Below, piece after piece: positions 1 to 14,327 of a stretch of DNA of 64,000 nt. A program made the translations under genes and the position numbers. The first letter of the stretch is position 1; each line of letters begins with the position of its first letter. The notes under the pieces are model-generated. The model was not told the origin of the DNA and made no database searches. It was given only the letters and a program-made list of their open reading frames with translations. Source of the DNA: Struthidea cinerea (taxonomy: Eukaryota; Chordata; Aves; Passeriformes; Corcoracidae); the NCBI GenBank assembly GCA_013397865.1, contig VZTI01004400.1:1940223-2004222 (forward strand), given 5' to 3'.

Positions 1-3000
1 ACAAGCCTTAATCCTTTTTCTTTGGCTTACAGTGGTATGTTGAAGGGCTCAGAGTGGTCCATCCTCGAGCACAGTGCAAGCTTTTAAACCAGGATTTCTG
101 GGGCAACTCCAAATCAGGTGCTATCATGTAGGAAGGAAGGACTGGCAGGACTGATCACCTTGCAAAGTGGAAAGTCTCTTACATGGGCGCAGGAGCTCTT
201 GTTGCAGGCAATGCTTGTTCCCATGAGTAAGCATAAATTACCATTTCTGAGTTTCTGGCACTGGTAAAACTTACTGAGCAGACAGAGAGCCCAGCACAGG
301 GAAGCAGGGAGGCACTGGGTGCATCTGGTTTCACTGAGACTCAAATGGAAGATGTCCAAGGACTCCTGAAGCAGCAAAACCTTCTCCATAAAGACCAGAT
401 GAAGATGTTGTTCTTTTGAAATCACAAGATGTGTAATTTCTCCATATATGTCAGCTGTTTCTTCTGTTTTATTCATCTAGAAATAACAAAAGGAGATGTC
501 AGAGCTTGTCTGGAGTAAAGTGACAAGTACCATGTGATGGAGGTCCACATTTCTTAACTGTAAAATGAGACAGGCAGCATGCCAGTGAGACCACAAAGCA
601 AAGCAAAATAAATAACCATTTGTGGTAGCAGCCTTAAACCCCCTCAGTTTCATGTCTCCCTTTTATTTACAGTGTTGATGTGTTGGAACTGCTGCATGAA
701 TCTGAGCCAGTCAAATAAAGCAGAATTAAACCCCAAAGTTCTTGTTTCTGAACCAAGGTGGCCGTGTCACAAAGAGCATCATGTACCCTGTGCTCTGGTC
801 AGTGGGAGCACTGCTGAGCCAGGGCAGAGGTGACTGAAGCCAAGTCCTGGAAGGGAGAGCCATAGGCTTTGCCACTGGCATTTCCCCGACCCTGCTGTGA
901 CCTTGGGAAGCCTCTTTGTCCCCACCACCATTCTTTCTTTTATCACCCTCGTGAAGGTGTTAATTGCTTCACTCTTCCAAGGCCTGCTCTTTTAGTAAGC
1001 TCTTTTAGTGGCTTCATTCACTCAGCTAGCTGGAAACGCTGGATTTCACTGGTGTTTGTGCCAATGCAGTGGAAGAAGAGAGCCAGCCACAAATCGAGCA
1101 ACAAAACGTGCAAGCGCTGGGTGGTGTGGGGTGTGCAGCCGTCTCCTGCCAAGTGAAGGAAATATTAACATTCTGCTCCCCATCCAAAGCCTGCAAACAC
1201 TAAGGGAAGAACAAAACATGAATTTAAAGCTTTGCACAACAGCCACCAGGCCGTAACGAGATGTATTCTGTGGTTTCTTAGATATTTTGGACTGTTAGGC
1301 CCAGCAGTTCACAGCATGTGGTTTACGCATATCAGACTTAGGACATGCATCTGGAGGAAAGCATTTACAGTGGATAAAGGTGAGCCACTACGTCTGCAAA
1401 CTGAGCTTCTAGTCTAGTCTAGACTAGTCTATTTTTTTGCCTTCCTGTGTCCCATCAAAAAGCACACACACGATCAGATCTCCTTTTTGTCCTTGGAAAA
1501 GTTACAGTAGTTACTAAATTACGAACTTCCTCTCCTCTTTCTCTTCTGTTTTTAAACAAACCCACAGGAAAAACAATGGAATTAAGCATAAAGAAAGCTA
1601 AATGCTGGGATGGCTACTTCAAAAACGTTTTGGAAAGATGTTTATTTGTGGATGAAAAGCTACGTACTCCTACTCATCCCTCTGCACCTGGCATAATAAT
1701 GTAACCATCATTTTCAGCTCAGCAACTGTACGGATTTGAAAAGCAGAACTCCTCCATGAACTACCTGTCCCATCTAACAAACTGTGAATAACGAATGGGA
1801 AATTGGGGCTGATGCATCTGAAATCTGTTTTCCCACTTAACTGTGGACTTCTGGATGAGCACATGTTGGTGCTTCACCGGAGCACAAATCTCGTAATGCC
1901 ATGACACCAGCAGTGATGTGTCCATGTTGTTCCAAGCCAAATGCACGACACTCAAGACACAGGTCTGAGACCCACCAACAGAGCACTAGAAACTGCTGTG
2001 ACAGATCCTCACATCCTCCTGGCACTCACTTTCTTTTATGAGTCACACTCGATGGAGAAAGACAAGAAGGAGGGAAGACATGCAGTTGTGCTGCTCAGAG
2101 GAGTCTCCCCCACAGTGATTCCTGGAGCTCCTTGTGGAGCTGTGTGATAAGGAAGACTACTGGCACTCATTTGAGTACGGCTAGCAACTATAATTTTATT
2201 CTTTTAGGTTTTTGACTCACAAGAAGTGGACACCCACAGTCCTCTCTGCCCATCACTGAAGGTCTTCAAGAGTCCTGTCTATATCCAGAAAGGGAGACCA
2301 GATCCTTAATTCACTTCTGAAGAGCTTTGAAAATGCATGTATTTGATGCTGTTGAGAAGTGGGAGCCGTGGTAGGGATGCAAAGAAAGTAACACGAGCCT
2401 GGAGGAGAGCTTTAGGAGATTAGAGAAAGATGAATATTTAGATATGTGTATGAACTGAGCAAGAAGCTGTGCAGAAAATTGGCATGATTTAGATGCTGCC
2501 AGTGTGTGAGGATATGAAAAAGGAGTAGCAGGTCAAAATAGAAGTTCATGGATAAGCTGTAGATGTATGAGAGGAACCTAACTGCAGTGGTGTCTGCAGC
2601 AAGCAAGAGAATCGATATCACACTTTGCTGAAGAACATGTTTATTCAGAAACAATTAAATGAGAGTGCAGAGCAGCTGCCCCTTCTAGATTAGCTCACTG
2701 TTTATAGAAACCGCTCACACACCTTTAAAACCTTCTGCTTTCAGCCTTGCCATTCTTTTTAATGAGTGTAACTGACTTGGTCACTATTTCTCATGGCCAC
2801 TAACCTCAAGATAACATCACTGGGAGGCATAACCAAGAATCACTTGGAGGCTGGGTGAAGAGAATACCTGGGCTTTGCATCACTTCTACCCTGAGGGAGC
2901 ATCTAGTGAACCACACCAACATATCAGTGAAAGTCAGCCTTACTCAAGAAGGTGGCAGCAGATTTAATTCAGAGGTGGCTTCTGCTTGTGGCATGAGCAG

Positions 3001-6000
3001 CTTCAGTGTCTCTGGCCAGAGGCCTCTGTCTTTGCTTGTTCTTAGTGTCCACTGTAAAGTGCGTGCTAGGGGCTGTCTCTTGACTAGGTTGCCTTTTCTA
3101 CTGCATGCCCTTGTAATATTTTTCAGGAAATAGATTCTGAGCACTATCCCCATGAGAATTTGGGGACTTTTATGTTTGATTTTGCTCTGGGAACAACCTT
3201 TCTGGCCATCAATGAACAAGCAGGTTTAGACAGGTTTAACACAAACTCTTAGCACAAAGCAATAGGTTCATTCCAGGAAAGACTTGGCTTGACATGCAGT
3301 TAATAGGCAACCTCTGAGTAACAGCTGTCCTCTGACTTAAGTGCCTAGAATATTTAAAAACCAAAGTTGCTTTCTTTTGAGAGGTGCTAGACAGACAATG
3401 TCCCTTAATTTGTCAAAAGATGCTAAATATAGGTCTCAGGGTCTGCACCAGAGACTCCAAATTTGAAAGTGCTGGCTGATATTGTTGTTGTCCCACTGAA
3501 TTAGTTCCTGGTGACCATGACTTAAACTGGGACATGAACCTCTTTTCACTCATCTCAGTCCCTGATATGTCTGGCTCTACAGGCACGTGTAACACAGAGC
3601 AGAATTTGCACCACTGGGTGGTGAGGGGAAGTTAAGCCCTGGCCACAGGTTGTGCTCATTCATGATGAGTGTCCCTGTGCATGCTCTAAGGTCAAGATAA
3701 ATTTCAGGTAATTTGAGTTGATCAGCTAACTCTCTCTCATTGAGGGGTAATTCAAACAACTTTTGGGCATGCACATGAGTAATTACCACAAATTACATGG
3801 AGCAATGACTACTTCGTGTACCTTGAATCCTCTCTCCTCCTCCCGTGTGTCACTGAAGAGCACGCCACGGACCAGGGCTGAATCCTGGCTCTACTGACAC
3901 TTGAGGAGCTCCAGTGGGAAAAGCAGTGAATCCAGCCTCGTGATTAAGAATATTAGTCTTGTCCCCTCCTAAGTACCTCTCACTGCTGCTGAGGTTTGGT
4001 TACATCGAGATTTCTCTCGATTTGTCATGCTGTGCACTTTCAGGACAAGCTTTCTTTGCTCAGTCCCCTGTCAGATCTCTCTGAAGTTTTCACCTTGCAG
4101 CTTTTTATTGGCTGAAATGATGTTTCACTTACTAAGGTGCTGCCAGCCAAATAAGCCTTATTTATCCCCAGGTATGACTTTGATAGGAATAACAGAAAGT
4201 CCAGCTCTGGTCTTAGATAACGGGACTTTGGTAGGAGCTGTGTGAAGTAGAACACATTAATCCACATGAATAACACACTTATATTTTACCTTAAAAAAAC
4301 CCAACCAAACACCAAAACAACTTCAGGAGAGTTTTGTTCCCTCTGTTTCTCCCTCCTATCACCACTGTAAAGTGCTTTTGAATCAGACTCAAACAATATT
4401 TGCTTCCTAACAGGAAGCACTTGTATGGCCAGGCAGGTTTATATTTAGAATCGGAGTGGTTTAAGATGAGGGATGGGCGTTGCCTCCAAACATTGCCATT
4501 ACTTCTTTAATGGAATATACAGCTTGCCTCCCTCTTTAAATAGCAGAACAGGCCTCTGTAACCAATTATTAAAGCTTGCAAGCCTTCCTCAGGCCCATAG
4601 ATGGCATATTCCAACTATTTGTGTTCTATGAAACCAGCAGTGGGCTGGAGAGCAGAACAACCGAAAAGGCAAGATTGAAACTGAAATGTTTCTTCTCAGT
4701 CAAAAGAGAATAGCAGGGTTTTTTCCCTGGAATTCAAAGGCAGAGAAGTGAGGAGCTCAGAGAAGACTCGGTGAATGCTCACAATGGGTTCTCACCGTTT
4801 ACCCTTTGTCTAACTATAGACAAGAAATGCAATGTTGATGGCACAAATTGTTTCTGTTTTCCTGAAAACAAAAGCAACGGGAAAATGAGGCACTAAATGT
4901 AATGCAGATGGGAACTACAAAAAAAAAGCACACCACCAACGAATTTGGGAAGAGCCACAGACTCTCTTCCATGCCTGCTTTATAGGAATCTCAGCACTGC
5001 AATGGTCCTCATCACACTGGTGAAGCTGTTGAAAACTGATCCAGTGTTACACCAGTGAGTGGCCTTCCCGGACAAAAAAGGCAACACAAGGGAAAGAAAC
5101 AGGACTCAAGTTTGTTCTCTGAGAGAGATATCTGTTAAAAGGTCTGAAGAGGATAAAAGATGTGCAAATGAAGTAGGACCCAGTTGACCCTTCTGGGCCT
5201 TTGGTTTTGAGCTTCCTATGCCAAAGTCAAATCCAAGAGTTTGAGTAAAACTAAAATTGTATCTTCCTCTCCTGTCTCAAATCCATGCAAATTATGCATG
5301 CAGATTCTGTATAGAGGGTTAGGCAGCTGGGGACAAATAGTGAAGTAATTTGGGAATTAGTTACGGATGAGTAAGCTGATTTGTGTGAAGAGAAGGAAAA
5401 GATCTTATGCTCTCAAAGCATTGTACAAGCAGACCTAATTATTAGCCTGCTGTGACCATCAGTGCTGCGTTCTGGTACTGAGAGGCTCACATGTAAACAT
5501 GGGATATACCAACCCAGCCTTCAGCAGGAGTAGCCTGGGGTAGAAGGGATAGGGAGGATGCCTAAAACTTTTCTGATTACCCATATGCCCTTCATAGATG
5601 CCAAATTCACTTCTAGCTCAGCAAAATTGATGCTCAGGGATGTTACGTATTTCACTGTGCAGTAAGAAGGAATAATGCTTCTTGTCATCACCGGTGGAGC
5701 AATTTTCAATATCTTCAGATGCATCTCTGCAGACACAACAGAATCCATGGCAGGTTAGCACAGATTCTATGAAATCTATGAAGCACTTGTGTGGCCAGGC
5801 CAAGTGGCACTGAGAAGGTGTTAGCCATGCTGCTCATGGTAGCCACCCCCAGGGCAGCCTAGTTCTGCCTGCCCTGCAAATTACGTGGCCTGGTTCTATT
5901 ATGCCCTATGTGGCACCCCAAAAATACCTTTGTTTTTGATTTCAGTGCATCTGAAATGGATGTATTGCAGCCAGAGTGGGGGTTTCAATAGCAGGAGGCT

Positions 6001-9000
6001 CAAGTTTGCACATTGCATGCACTGACTTGTGGCACGGGGAGCAGCCTGAGAGTAGAAAATGTTGTGGTGGTGAGTGGGACTAAAACCTATGTAGTTCCAG
6101 TGTTGTTCTTTAGAACGTGATTCATTTGGTCCTTCAGAAGACGAGCTCCAGACATTGTCCTAGAGGAAATCGGAAAACTTGTTAAAAAGGAAACCCAAGA
6201 AGCTCAGTTTCCCCTGTGCAGTGCAGATGGTTAAAAGTTGCAGACCAGGCAACAAAATTATCTGGCATTTTAAATTTACTCTGACCATTACTGGTTCATA
6301 GGTTAGTCAGGTCAGAGCCAAATAATCTTTTGGCTCCATCCTTGTGAGGAAAATACTGCCGAGATCTGCCTCTACACTTCTTGGAACATATGAGGAACAC
6401 ACCTGCTAGCAGAGAGCTCAGCAGTATCTCATTTTAGTAAATGTGTACTTGTGTGCTATGCTGAGGAATCAACCTTTACTGAGGTTTGTCATACTTTCTT
6501 TCTTTTGTGTGTGTTGATTTTGGCACCTCTGCACCATAAATAAAAGAAAAACTCATGTTTTACAGAGCAAAGTTTGCTGTTGCAGGGTTAAAGGTACCTT
6601 TGTAATCCAAACTGCAATCCATGTGCAGCAAAGCTCACCAAAACCTAATAAAATAAACAGTGGATGGAAAAAGTTTATATTGGAAATTATATCAATAACA
6701 GCATTAGAAAAGCAGGCCACATGCAAGAGTGCTGAGAATTCATCAGGAATTGTTCTGTTGATCCTCAAATAACAAAGGCTTACTCTTCTTTGTTTTTGTA
6801 ACACATGCTATGGTGAATTTTCCAGTGTCCTTGAAGTCTGCCAAGAATGGGGAAAAGCAAAAGAAAATTATGGAAAGTGAGGGGAATGTACTGCAAATAC
6901 GGGATGACAGAGGACAGAAAAATGTGGAATGAACTTTGATGGGGAGCAGATGTACCCCTGCATTCCATAGGAAAAACCAATGCCGAGGTCACTCTGAAGG
7001 TAATGAGGAGAGAAACATCTCCTGTCTCCCTTTAGCTTTAACACAGAACCATTTCGAAAATGGGTAACAGAAACATTTCTAATACCTCCCCATTTCTTTC
7101 CCCATGGAAGGAAAGGAGCAAAAAGCAGGCAGAAAGAGAATTACACTCTGCAGCAGCGCTTCTCCAAATTATTTCTGTATTCAGACACTTTGCCAAGTGC
7201 CCTATGTTACCCTCAATCTGGGGATATTTGCTCTGTCTCCTGGAGATAAAGCTAGAGAAACATATTTAATGTGTTGTATAAAAGTGTTCAATTGACACAA
7301 TATGCAAATACGAAAATGTATCTTCTTATTTTTTATATTGCAATAGCAGAAAATATGACAAATGCATAAGAAACAGCAAATTACATTATTCAAATATTTT
7401 CTCTTTTTAAAATAACATTAGAGATGATCCTTTCAAGCTGTTAACAGCACTCGGGGAGGGGGTTGTGTCACAGATGATTTGATATTCGCACTTAATCCAA
7501 ACCCACGTGGAAAGCTTGTGATTTTAACAGTTCTGTTAATTCAGTCTGGGCAGAGACTGGGGTGCAGTACTGGCCCTACAAGGAATGAATGGCAGAAGCC
7601 ACACCGACTTCAACAGAACTGTTGTTTAACCCTTTGCATTTGCTTTATTAGAAGCATCTGTCAAAGACACAAAGAGCTGTCAAGGAGACAAGAATATTTT
7701 CCTTGCGGTTTTCTTCTGGAAGTATATTGAAATATACATATATGTGTGTGTTATAACAGATGGACTTACTGTGTATGCGTGTGTATACATATACACTTCT
7801 ATGTAAAGATGTGATGCTTTGAGATGCCTTTTCCATGGGTCAGAATGAACTGTCAAAAATTAGCAGTAAGACGTAAAAAGCCCCATTGAATTAGATGATT
7901 CGAAAAACTAAGTAAGAATCCCAAACTATGCAGCATCAGTTGTTTTTTTCAAACAGCTGCAGTTTTTTCAGAGAATGAGTTGTGTATCATATATTACTCT
8001 TTTTTTGTTATTTATAGGGTTGAAGGTTAGAAGTGTTTGCAATCTTGTATACAAAAATATTCTTCCCTTTCTCTAGCCTAGTCTGTTCAATGGGAAGAAA
8101 TGAAATGTTCCAGTAATACAGCAAATTTGTGTATGTTTCTTGCAAGATTTAATAATTTTTATCGGATGTGTTAAATAAGAGTCAAAATAAACATCAAAAC
8201 ATAAGAGAACGATAAGAATGAGAATAGTTACTGAAAACACGTACAGGTGTCAAAAATGCTCCCTACATCTGGGGCTCCAGTGCAATGTGCTGTTGCCTTT
8301 CTGTGCCCTGGTGCACAAGGAGTCACACAGGAGTCACACAGGACCAGAAGTTTTGCAAACAGGACACTCTGGCCGGGCTGGGCTCACACAAGAGGATGTT
8401 TGAGGAATCAAGCAGCCAAGGATGAAGAGTCCTGTGAGAAGGGCCACAAGCACTCTTGTATTGGCATGCAGCACCTTCAGAAACTGCCTCTCATGGGGAG
8501 CAGTGGCAATGTCTTTCAATTCCATCTGAAACTCCTGATGGTGCCTACAGGCAGGAGAAGAAGTGTAGGACCTTTCACTGGCTGCACTGTGGTTGTGCTC
8601 AGGAGCCCCAGTCAAAACACTCAGAGGGCACAAGTGGCTGGTGGCATTTTTTCCCTCGGCTTTTTTACTAGCACCAGCTCCTGGAGACCAGCAGAGAAGC
8701 TATGGGTGAATCTGCTCAGACGCAGCTGAAAAGATCCCAGCGTCAATGGGAGATACTGTGCTGGGACAATGGGCTGTAATGGGGAAGTTCTCAGAAGACC
8801 TGTGGAGAAGGCCACCATGGAAGTCCTTGGAGCCACCTATTTGGAAGGAGGTATTAAGAAAACATGAATTAATACAGTCCTTTTTGGTTCTGGGCACATG
8901 GGTCTTGTTAGATGAGTGCACAGAGATCCACCGGGCTCTCGCAGCCTGCTCCGGACAATATTCCCTGCGCAGGAGCGCACAGGGGAAGCAGGATTAGGCC

Positions 9001-12000
9001 TCAGAACATCAGTTAAGGATTAAGCTGGAACAAAACCTGCCCTGTGGCAGTAAGCACGTGCTGGGGTATGCGCAGAAAGGAGCTCTTTGGAGTCCCCAGT
9101 GGCCAAATGAAATTGATTGAAGTGCAAAAAAAGGGCAAGTATAAAAAAAGCCCTGAAAGCAAAGTAATTGCTTCCAGATGTTTTAAAATTGCCTTCAGAA
9201 ATGAACAGTCAAATCCTACATGAGCAAGACACAATAACAGAGGCAGGGAGAGTCAGGAATATTTATGAAGAACACTATAGAGGGCACCTCTTCTTTCAGC
9301 AGGGACGTGAAAGACTTAGCAGCCAACACCACCCAAAAGCCCATGTTTTGGATGGTGGCCTGCTGTGGACTTTCAGACTGGCAGCCAGCTAAGTGGAAGG
9401 GATTGACATGCTGACTACAAATGAACACAGCCACGACAAGTGTTGTTGGCCACAAGTTTTTCAGGCCTTAATTAAACGTGATAAGACACACAAAGCCTTG
9501 GTTTATCGAACTCTCAGCTTGAGGCCGCTGCCTGTCATTCATCATTGTATGTGGTCTTACAAACAGGAAGGTAAACTTAGGAACTATTATTATGAACTAT
9601 TGGGCCTCTTCTAACTTTATTTCAAAATTAAGATTTTCTTATTAAGTCCATCCACGTATACATTTTTTTAAACTCTAAAACCCCCACATCTGCATTGCAC
9701 TTTAAACTCTTACAGGTCAGGGCAAGCCATCTTCCACGTCCCACCCTTTGGAACAGATCCCAGGCTCAGGTACCAGAGTACTCTGCCGTGCCTTTAGTCA
9801 CACATTCAGTGTAAAGAACTGAATTGCCCAACAGTATGTATTAAAAAAAGCCCTAGGAGCAATTTACTAAATAGGATTTTTGAGGGATAGTGCCCCCACT
9901 CACAGCATACTTGAGCCTGAACCGAGTACCGGAGAGTACTGTCTTGACGTCCACTGTCCAAGTGCAATTAAACAGAGCTGTTTTTCAGGAAAGCTGCACC
10001 CACTACGAATGAACAGTTTAAAACATTAGTCCATATCTGTACCAGCTGGTACCATACTGACTTACATGCAGTATGTAAATAAATGAATGGAGTATTGAAG
10101 GAAATCAGAGAAGAGATATGGCTGCAGAAAAAAATATCAAATATAGATTTTTTAAATAACATTTACTCAATCAGGTTTTTTGTGTTGTGTTTGCTGGGTT
10201 TGGTTTGTTTGGGTTTTTTTAATGAAGTGCTGTATCTATGTACTCTTCAGCTTAAAAGACAAGCAGAAAACAGGGCAGCATAGGTGAATGTGGTTTCTGT
10301 ACAGGGATCAATGTGACTGGAACACAGCTAGCTCTTCCATGCTAAAGTGGGGCTGGAGAGGAAATCTCTCTCCCTCTGGGCTAGATGTTTGTAATGAAGA
10401 CACCATGCCTCATCAGCACGCAGCAAAAAGAAAAGGTGCTTTGTTCTCTGTGGTCCCAACAGGAAGCTGAGGAAAGGATTAAAGAGATTAAACCAAGCTG
10501 AACTGCCAGAGGAATTGTTTCTCAGGATGGACCATGCACTTGCCCACTCTGGAGCTCGGCAGCAGGTTCCTCTGCACAGTGGGGAACTCCCTGAGCACAC
10601 GTGCAGCAGTGAGGGGCAGGGGAGTGTGGATGACATACAACACCTCCAAGCTCATGCTCTGGATTTTCACTGAACTGTTCCCTTTTAGCATCACCCCAGA
10701 GTCGGTGTGAGGCTGTTTCCTGGTACTGCACTCACACATTGGCATGGTGGAGCTGAACCTCTGGAAGATGCAGCACAGGAGATCTGCAGAAAGGAGAACA
10801 GAGTGGAGGGGCTGCTCCAAGAACTCCTTTATTGTGCTCACAGATCCAGGTCTCTACCATTCTGTCCACTTTAGGGTCATTACTTCTGATACAGGTTATG
10901 TACAACATAGTCTAGGTCTGGTTTTGTAGCACGCTGCCTCTCTTATAACAACATGAATTACTATTGCAAAGGATGAAGTTGAAATGTAGAACCTGGTTGT
11001 GCCAGGCAGTTTTTTCCCAAAAGCTCAGAAAATTACTTGTTCCTCCACCTGCCAATTCAGTCTTTGCTCTGAGTGGGGAAACAAATTATGCTTCAGTAAC
11101 TTACATTTCTATATAATATCTTAAGCAAAATGAATTTTTTCTAAATGTCTTTATGACAAAACTACTACAATTTATTAAGATCATGGCCCAGCTTCTCTTT
11201 TAATGGCCACAAATTCATTAAGATAACGATTCTAAATTTGTTGACATCATCTGTATCACTTTGTAAAGGATCCTTACATCTGATATGTCAAGGTGCATTC
11301 AGGACGTGTCCATCACACTAAATTCACAGCTACACTGTTGGTATCTGCCCAGTGCTGAGTATGGTGCTTCCTGACGAGACTGACAGGCGACCAAGTTTGG
11401 CAGGAGTTGCCCCCATGGCTGGCTAATGATGCTTCTGGTGCTCTACAAAAGCTGAATCCTCCAGGGTAGGAGACTCACGAGCCCTAGAAGGTGGCTTTTC
11501 TCCATGGGAAAAAGTTGTAGCCTGGGACTAGCGTGGTCTGTGGCACTGTGTGCTCATGCTGAGGATAAGGTGCCTTGGTTTTGGGCAGCCCTAGCCCAAT
11601 CACCGCCTAGAGAGCAGCCCAGCCTCTTCTTTTTGGCAGTCTGATGATGCTGGCATTACATCCACTACTGAGCAAGGGGAGCAATACCAGACATCAGTTT
11701 TCCCTCCACATCTTTAAAGTTTCATGTCTTCCTGTCACCAGATTCCTCTCTTGTACCTTTCCCTGACCAAGAGGACATAGGTTTCAGACTCACAGCCCAC
11801 AGGTTGTCTCTGGCTCCCAAACAAAGGTGGGTGGCTCCCAGGTCCTCACCCAGCCCTTTACACCTGCTCCCCATCCCATCAAAAAGCACTGAATGTACTT
11901 GCTTGGCCCTGGGCATTTGTGGTCCCTTGTGGTGGAGAGAAGGAGAGTGACTCAGCCCCTTTGTCTCAGGGAGGAAGACTTCTGCTCCAGGAAGGCTTAT

Positions 12001-13691
12001 GCTGAATAGGTAAGTAGAACTTCCAAGTGAGAGAAGCCCAGCGTGTTATCTGATTTAGCAGAATAGCTGACATCAGACAAAAACAAGAGGACCCCAAAGA
12101 TTAACAGACACCATCCTCTCTAGTGGAATTAAGGCTGATTCCAGGTTTTTCCCTATACCTCACCCTCTGGCAGTCTCAATACTCCTGAGACTAAGTACAG
12201 CAAAGTCAGCTCCATCATGATCTGCTTTCAGACATGCTTAGGGATATCCCAAAGGTCGACAGCCTCTGCATCTCTCTATTTTCCCCCCCTTGTATTAACA
12301 CAGCCTGTGACTGTCGTGTGTTTTCCAACTAGGTTTCTGTTATATAAAAAAAAAATCATGCCAGAAGCAACCGCTTCATTGGCCTTTGCCTCCCTGTTAT
12401 GCTGCAGGCAAAGTGCCTGGGATCCTTCCCTCTGGAGCCACAGGCTTTGACCTTCTCCCATCAGCTGCCGGCATTAAAGCCGTTGTGTCTCTGCAGCAGT
12501 TGTGTAACAGGAGGAAAGCAGGACTGAAAATTCCCTGTAACTGAGCTTGCTCCCGCCTCTTTGATGAGTTATTTAATCTTTGTGATACAAATTCTCCCTC
12601 ACTCAAAGAAAATGTTGCTGTTTTAAACAGCTCTTGCTACACTGTTAAAAGCAGCATTTGAAAGCAGAGGTCACGGACGCACAGCTGGACTTCCCCTTTA
12701 ATTCTTCAGAGCTTATTTCATGGGTCGTCTATGCTCCGACCATCTCATGCCTTCACAGGCACTTGGGAGAGCCAGGACTGATAGCAAGAGGAAGGGCAAA
12801 ACTTAATATTGCTGCAAAGCACATAAACACTTCATTTTCCCTGTCTGAATAGCTCTCCTGACGTCAATGGGAATGAAAACTAGAGCACAGTTAAATACAA
12901 ATCTTGCATGTTTGCAGGATTCAGATCTTAAGCAAGCGATGGCTGTTCCACCTAGAAGGAATTATTTGTGTTAGTCTTTCAGGGAAGGCAGGCAGAATTG
13001 AGCAATACCAGATAAAGGTTTTGTGCAGTGAGACACAAGCCATTATCAGCACAGAATTAACTGGGAAAGTGATAAAGATCACAGTGATTTTTCTAGATGC
13101 GGGATTGACTAAATTTCTACGAATCCTGCACAACAACTCTTCTGACAGATTAATTAGTGTGAAGATGTCTGCACAAACCAGAGAATATTGATAAAATGAA
13201 GACATTCCCCATACAAGAAGTGAAATTCACTCTTTAGAATAATTTCTCTGTCTCTCAGATGCAGAGCCCCCTGTGCATCAGTCCTGTTAGTCCTTCTGAT
13301 GTAAGCTAATATCTTTACTTTGCACTCCAGATTCTTCTCTTCCACTCTCTGCAAGGGGTACAGTGTATAAGAGCAGAAAGAACTCCCACCAGCCCCCTGG
13401 TTGATCAGAATACTTTTTCACCGTAAACAACGTACAAGAAGGATCACAAGGCAGCATACGTGCAAAAGGAAAAATAAAACAAACCCCCAAACCTCACACA
13501 GACTCACTTTTCATAGGGGTATTTCCATTGCTTGGAGTTTGAAGATTAGCACAGACTTAGGTGCCACAACCACAGGCAAACTGGATTTTTCAAGGAACTT
13601 TCCTGTTCTAGAACTGTGCCCTAATGTTTCCATAAAATACCTTATTACACAGTGTGGAGAAAATATAAAAGATAATAGAAGCATACAATAT
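1..13691. other. Gene-poor flank, nothing recognised
   Basis: This is AT-balanced, unique-looking vertebrate DNA. All open frames are short, lack recognisable domains, and are not joined by convincing exon patterns. A small palindrome lies at about 1,412-1,425 and a 12-bp tandem duplication (GGAGTCACACAG) near 8,320-8,341. I see no tRNA, rRNA or recognisable mobile element. Confidence 0.6.
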
Positions 13692-13697
13692 ATAATC

Positions 13698-14321
13698 TGT
13701 TGGGGAAGATGAAACAGGAAAGCCTTATAAATATGATTGCCTGGCAAAAGATGCTGAGAATATGGAAACTCTAAGCGAGATTGAAATGAAGGCAAGCTTT
13801 GAGATACCAACCCTTAGTTACTGAGCAACTGAAAAACAATAGTATGGCCGGCAGCAGGTAATCCCCTTTTGATTGAGCAATACCCTCTGCTTGCAGACAG
13901 GTCCAAGGGTCAGAGCAGACCCTACCATCTTGGCAGAAGGGGTCCAAAGAGTAGTTTTTAGGGCTTAAAATGTAACACAGTATGGTAATGTAATGATTTT
14001 TATAGGCTGTATGTAAATGCTATAGGATTTGTATCTTGTACTAGATTGGTTAATAGAAATTAGAATATTCAGCACAGAAGAAGATTTATAGTATTGTAAA
14101 TGAGAACCTCGCTATTCTATTCTATTCTATCTCTTTACCTCTACCACTACTTCTCTCTGCTCTCTCTTGCTTTCCTGCCCTGCTTCGAGCTGCAGCTTGC
14201 AGCTCCAAGCAGGGCCCCTGCAACCACGCCCTTCACAATAAATCTCATGCTCAAAGACCTACCTTCAGAGATCTCTTGTCTCTAGCTGTCCCGACCGTCC
14301 AAACCATCAGAAGATCCCACA
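13698..14321 (+). mobile_element. Solo ERV LTR (6-bp duplication, class II/ERVK-like)
   Basis: This 624-bp element starts TGTTGGGG and ends CCCACA, and is flanked by the exact 6-bp repeat ATAATC at 13,692-13,697 and 14,322-14,327. An AATAAA at 14,237-14,242 and a pyrimidine-rich stretch with (TTCTA)n at 14,113-14,131 fit an LTR R/U5 layout on the plus strand. There is no internal retroviral sequence on either side, so it is a recombined solo LTR. A 6-bp duplication is typical of beta-retrovirus-like ERVs. Confidence 0.82.
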
Positions 14322-14327
14322 ATAATC

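Noticed and set aside
8247..8729. A 160-codon plus-strand open frame
   Set aside because: The composition is not that of a known family, competing frames run on the other strand, and no flanking exon or promoter evidence is present.
10488..10841. A 117-codon minus-strand open frame, considered as a retrocopy
   Set aside because: No recognisable parent protein, poly-A tail or target duplication was seen.
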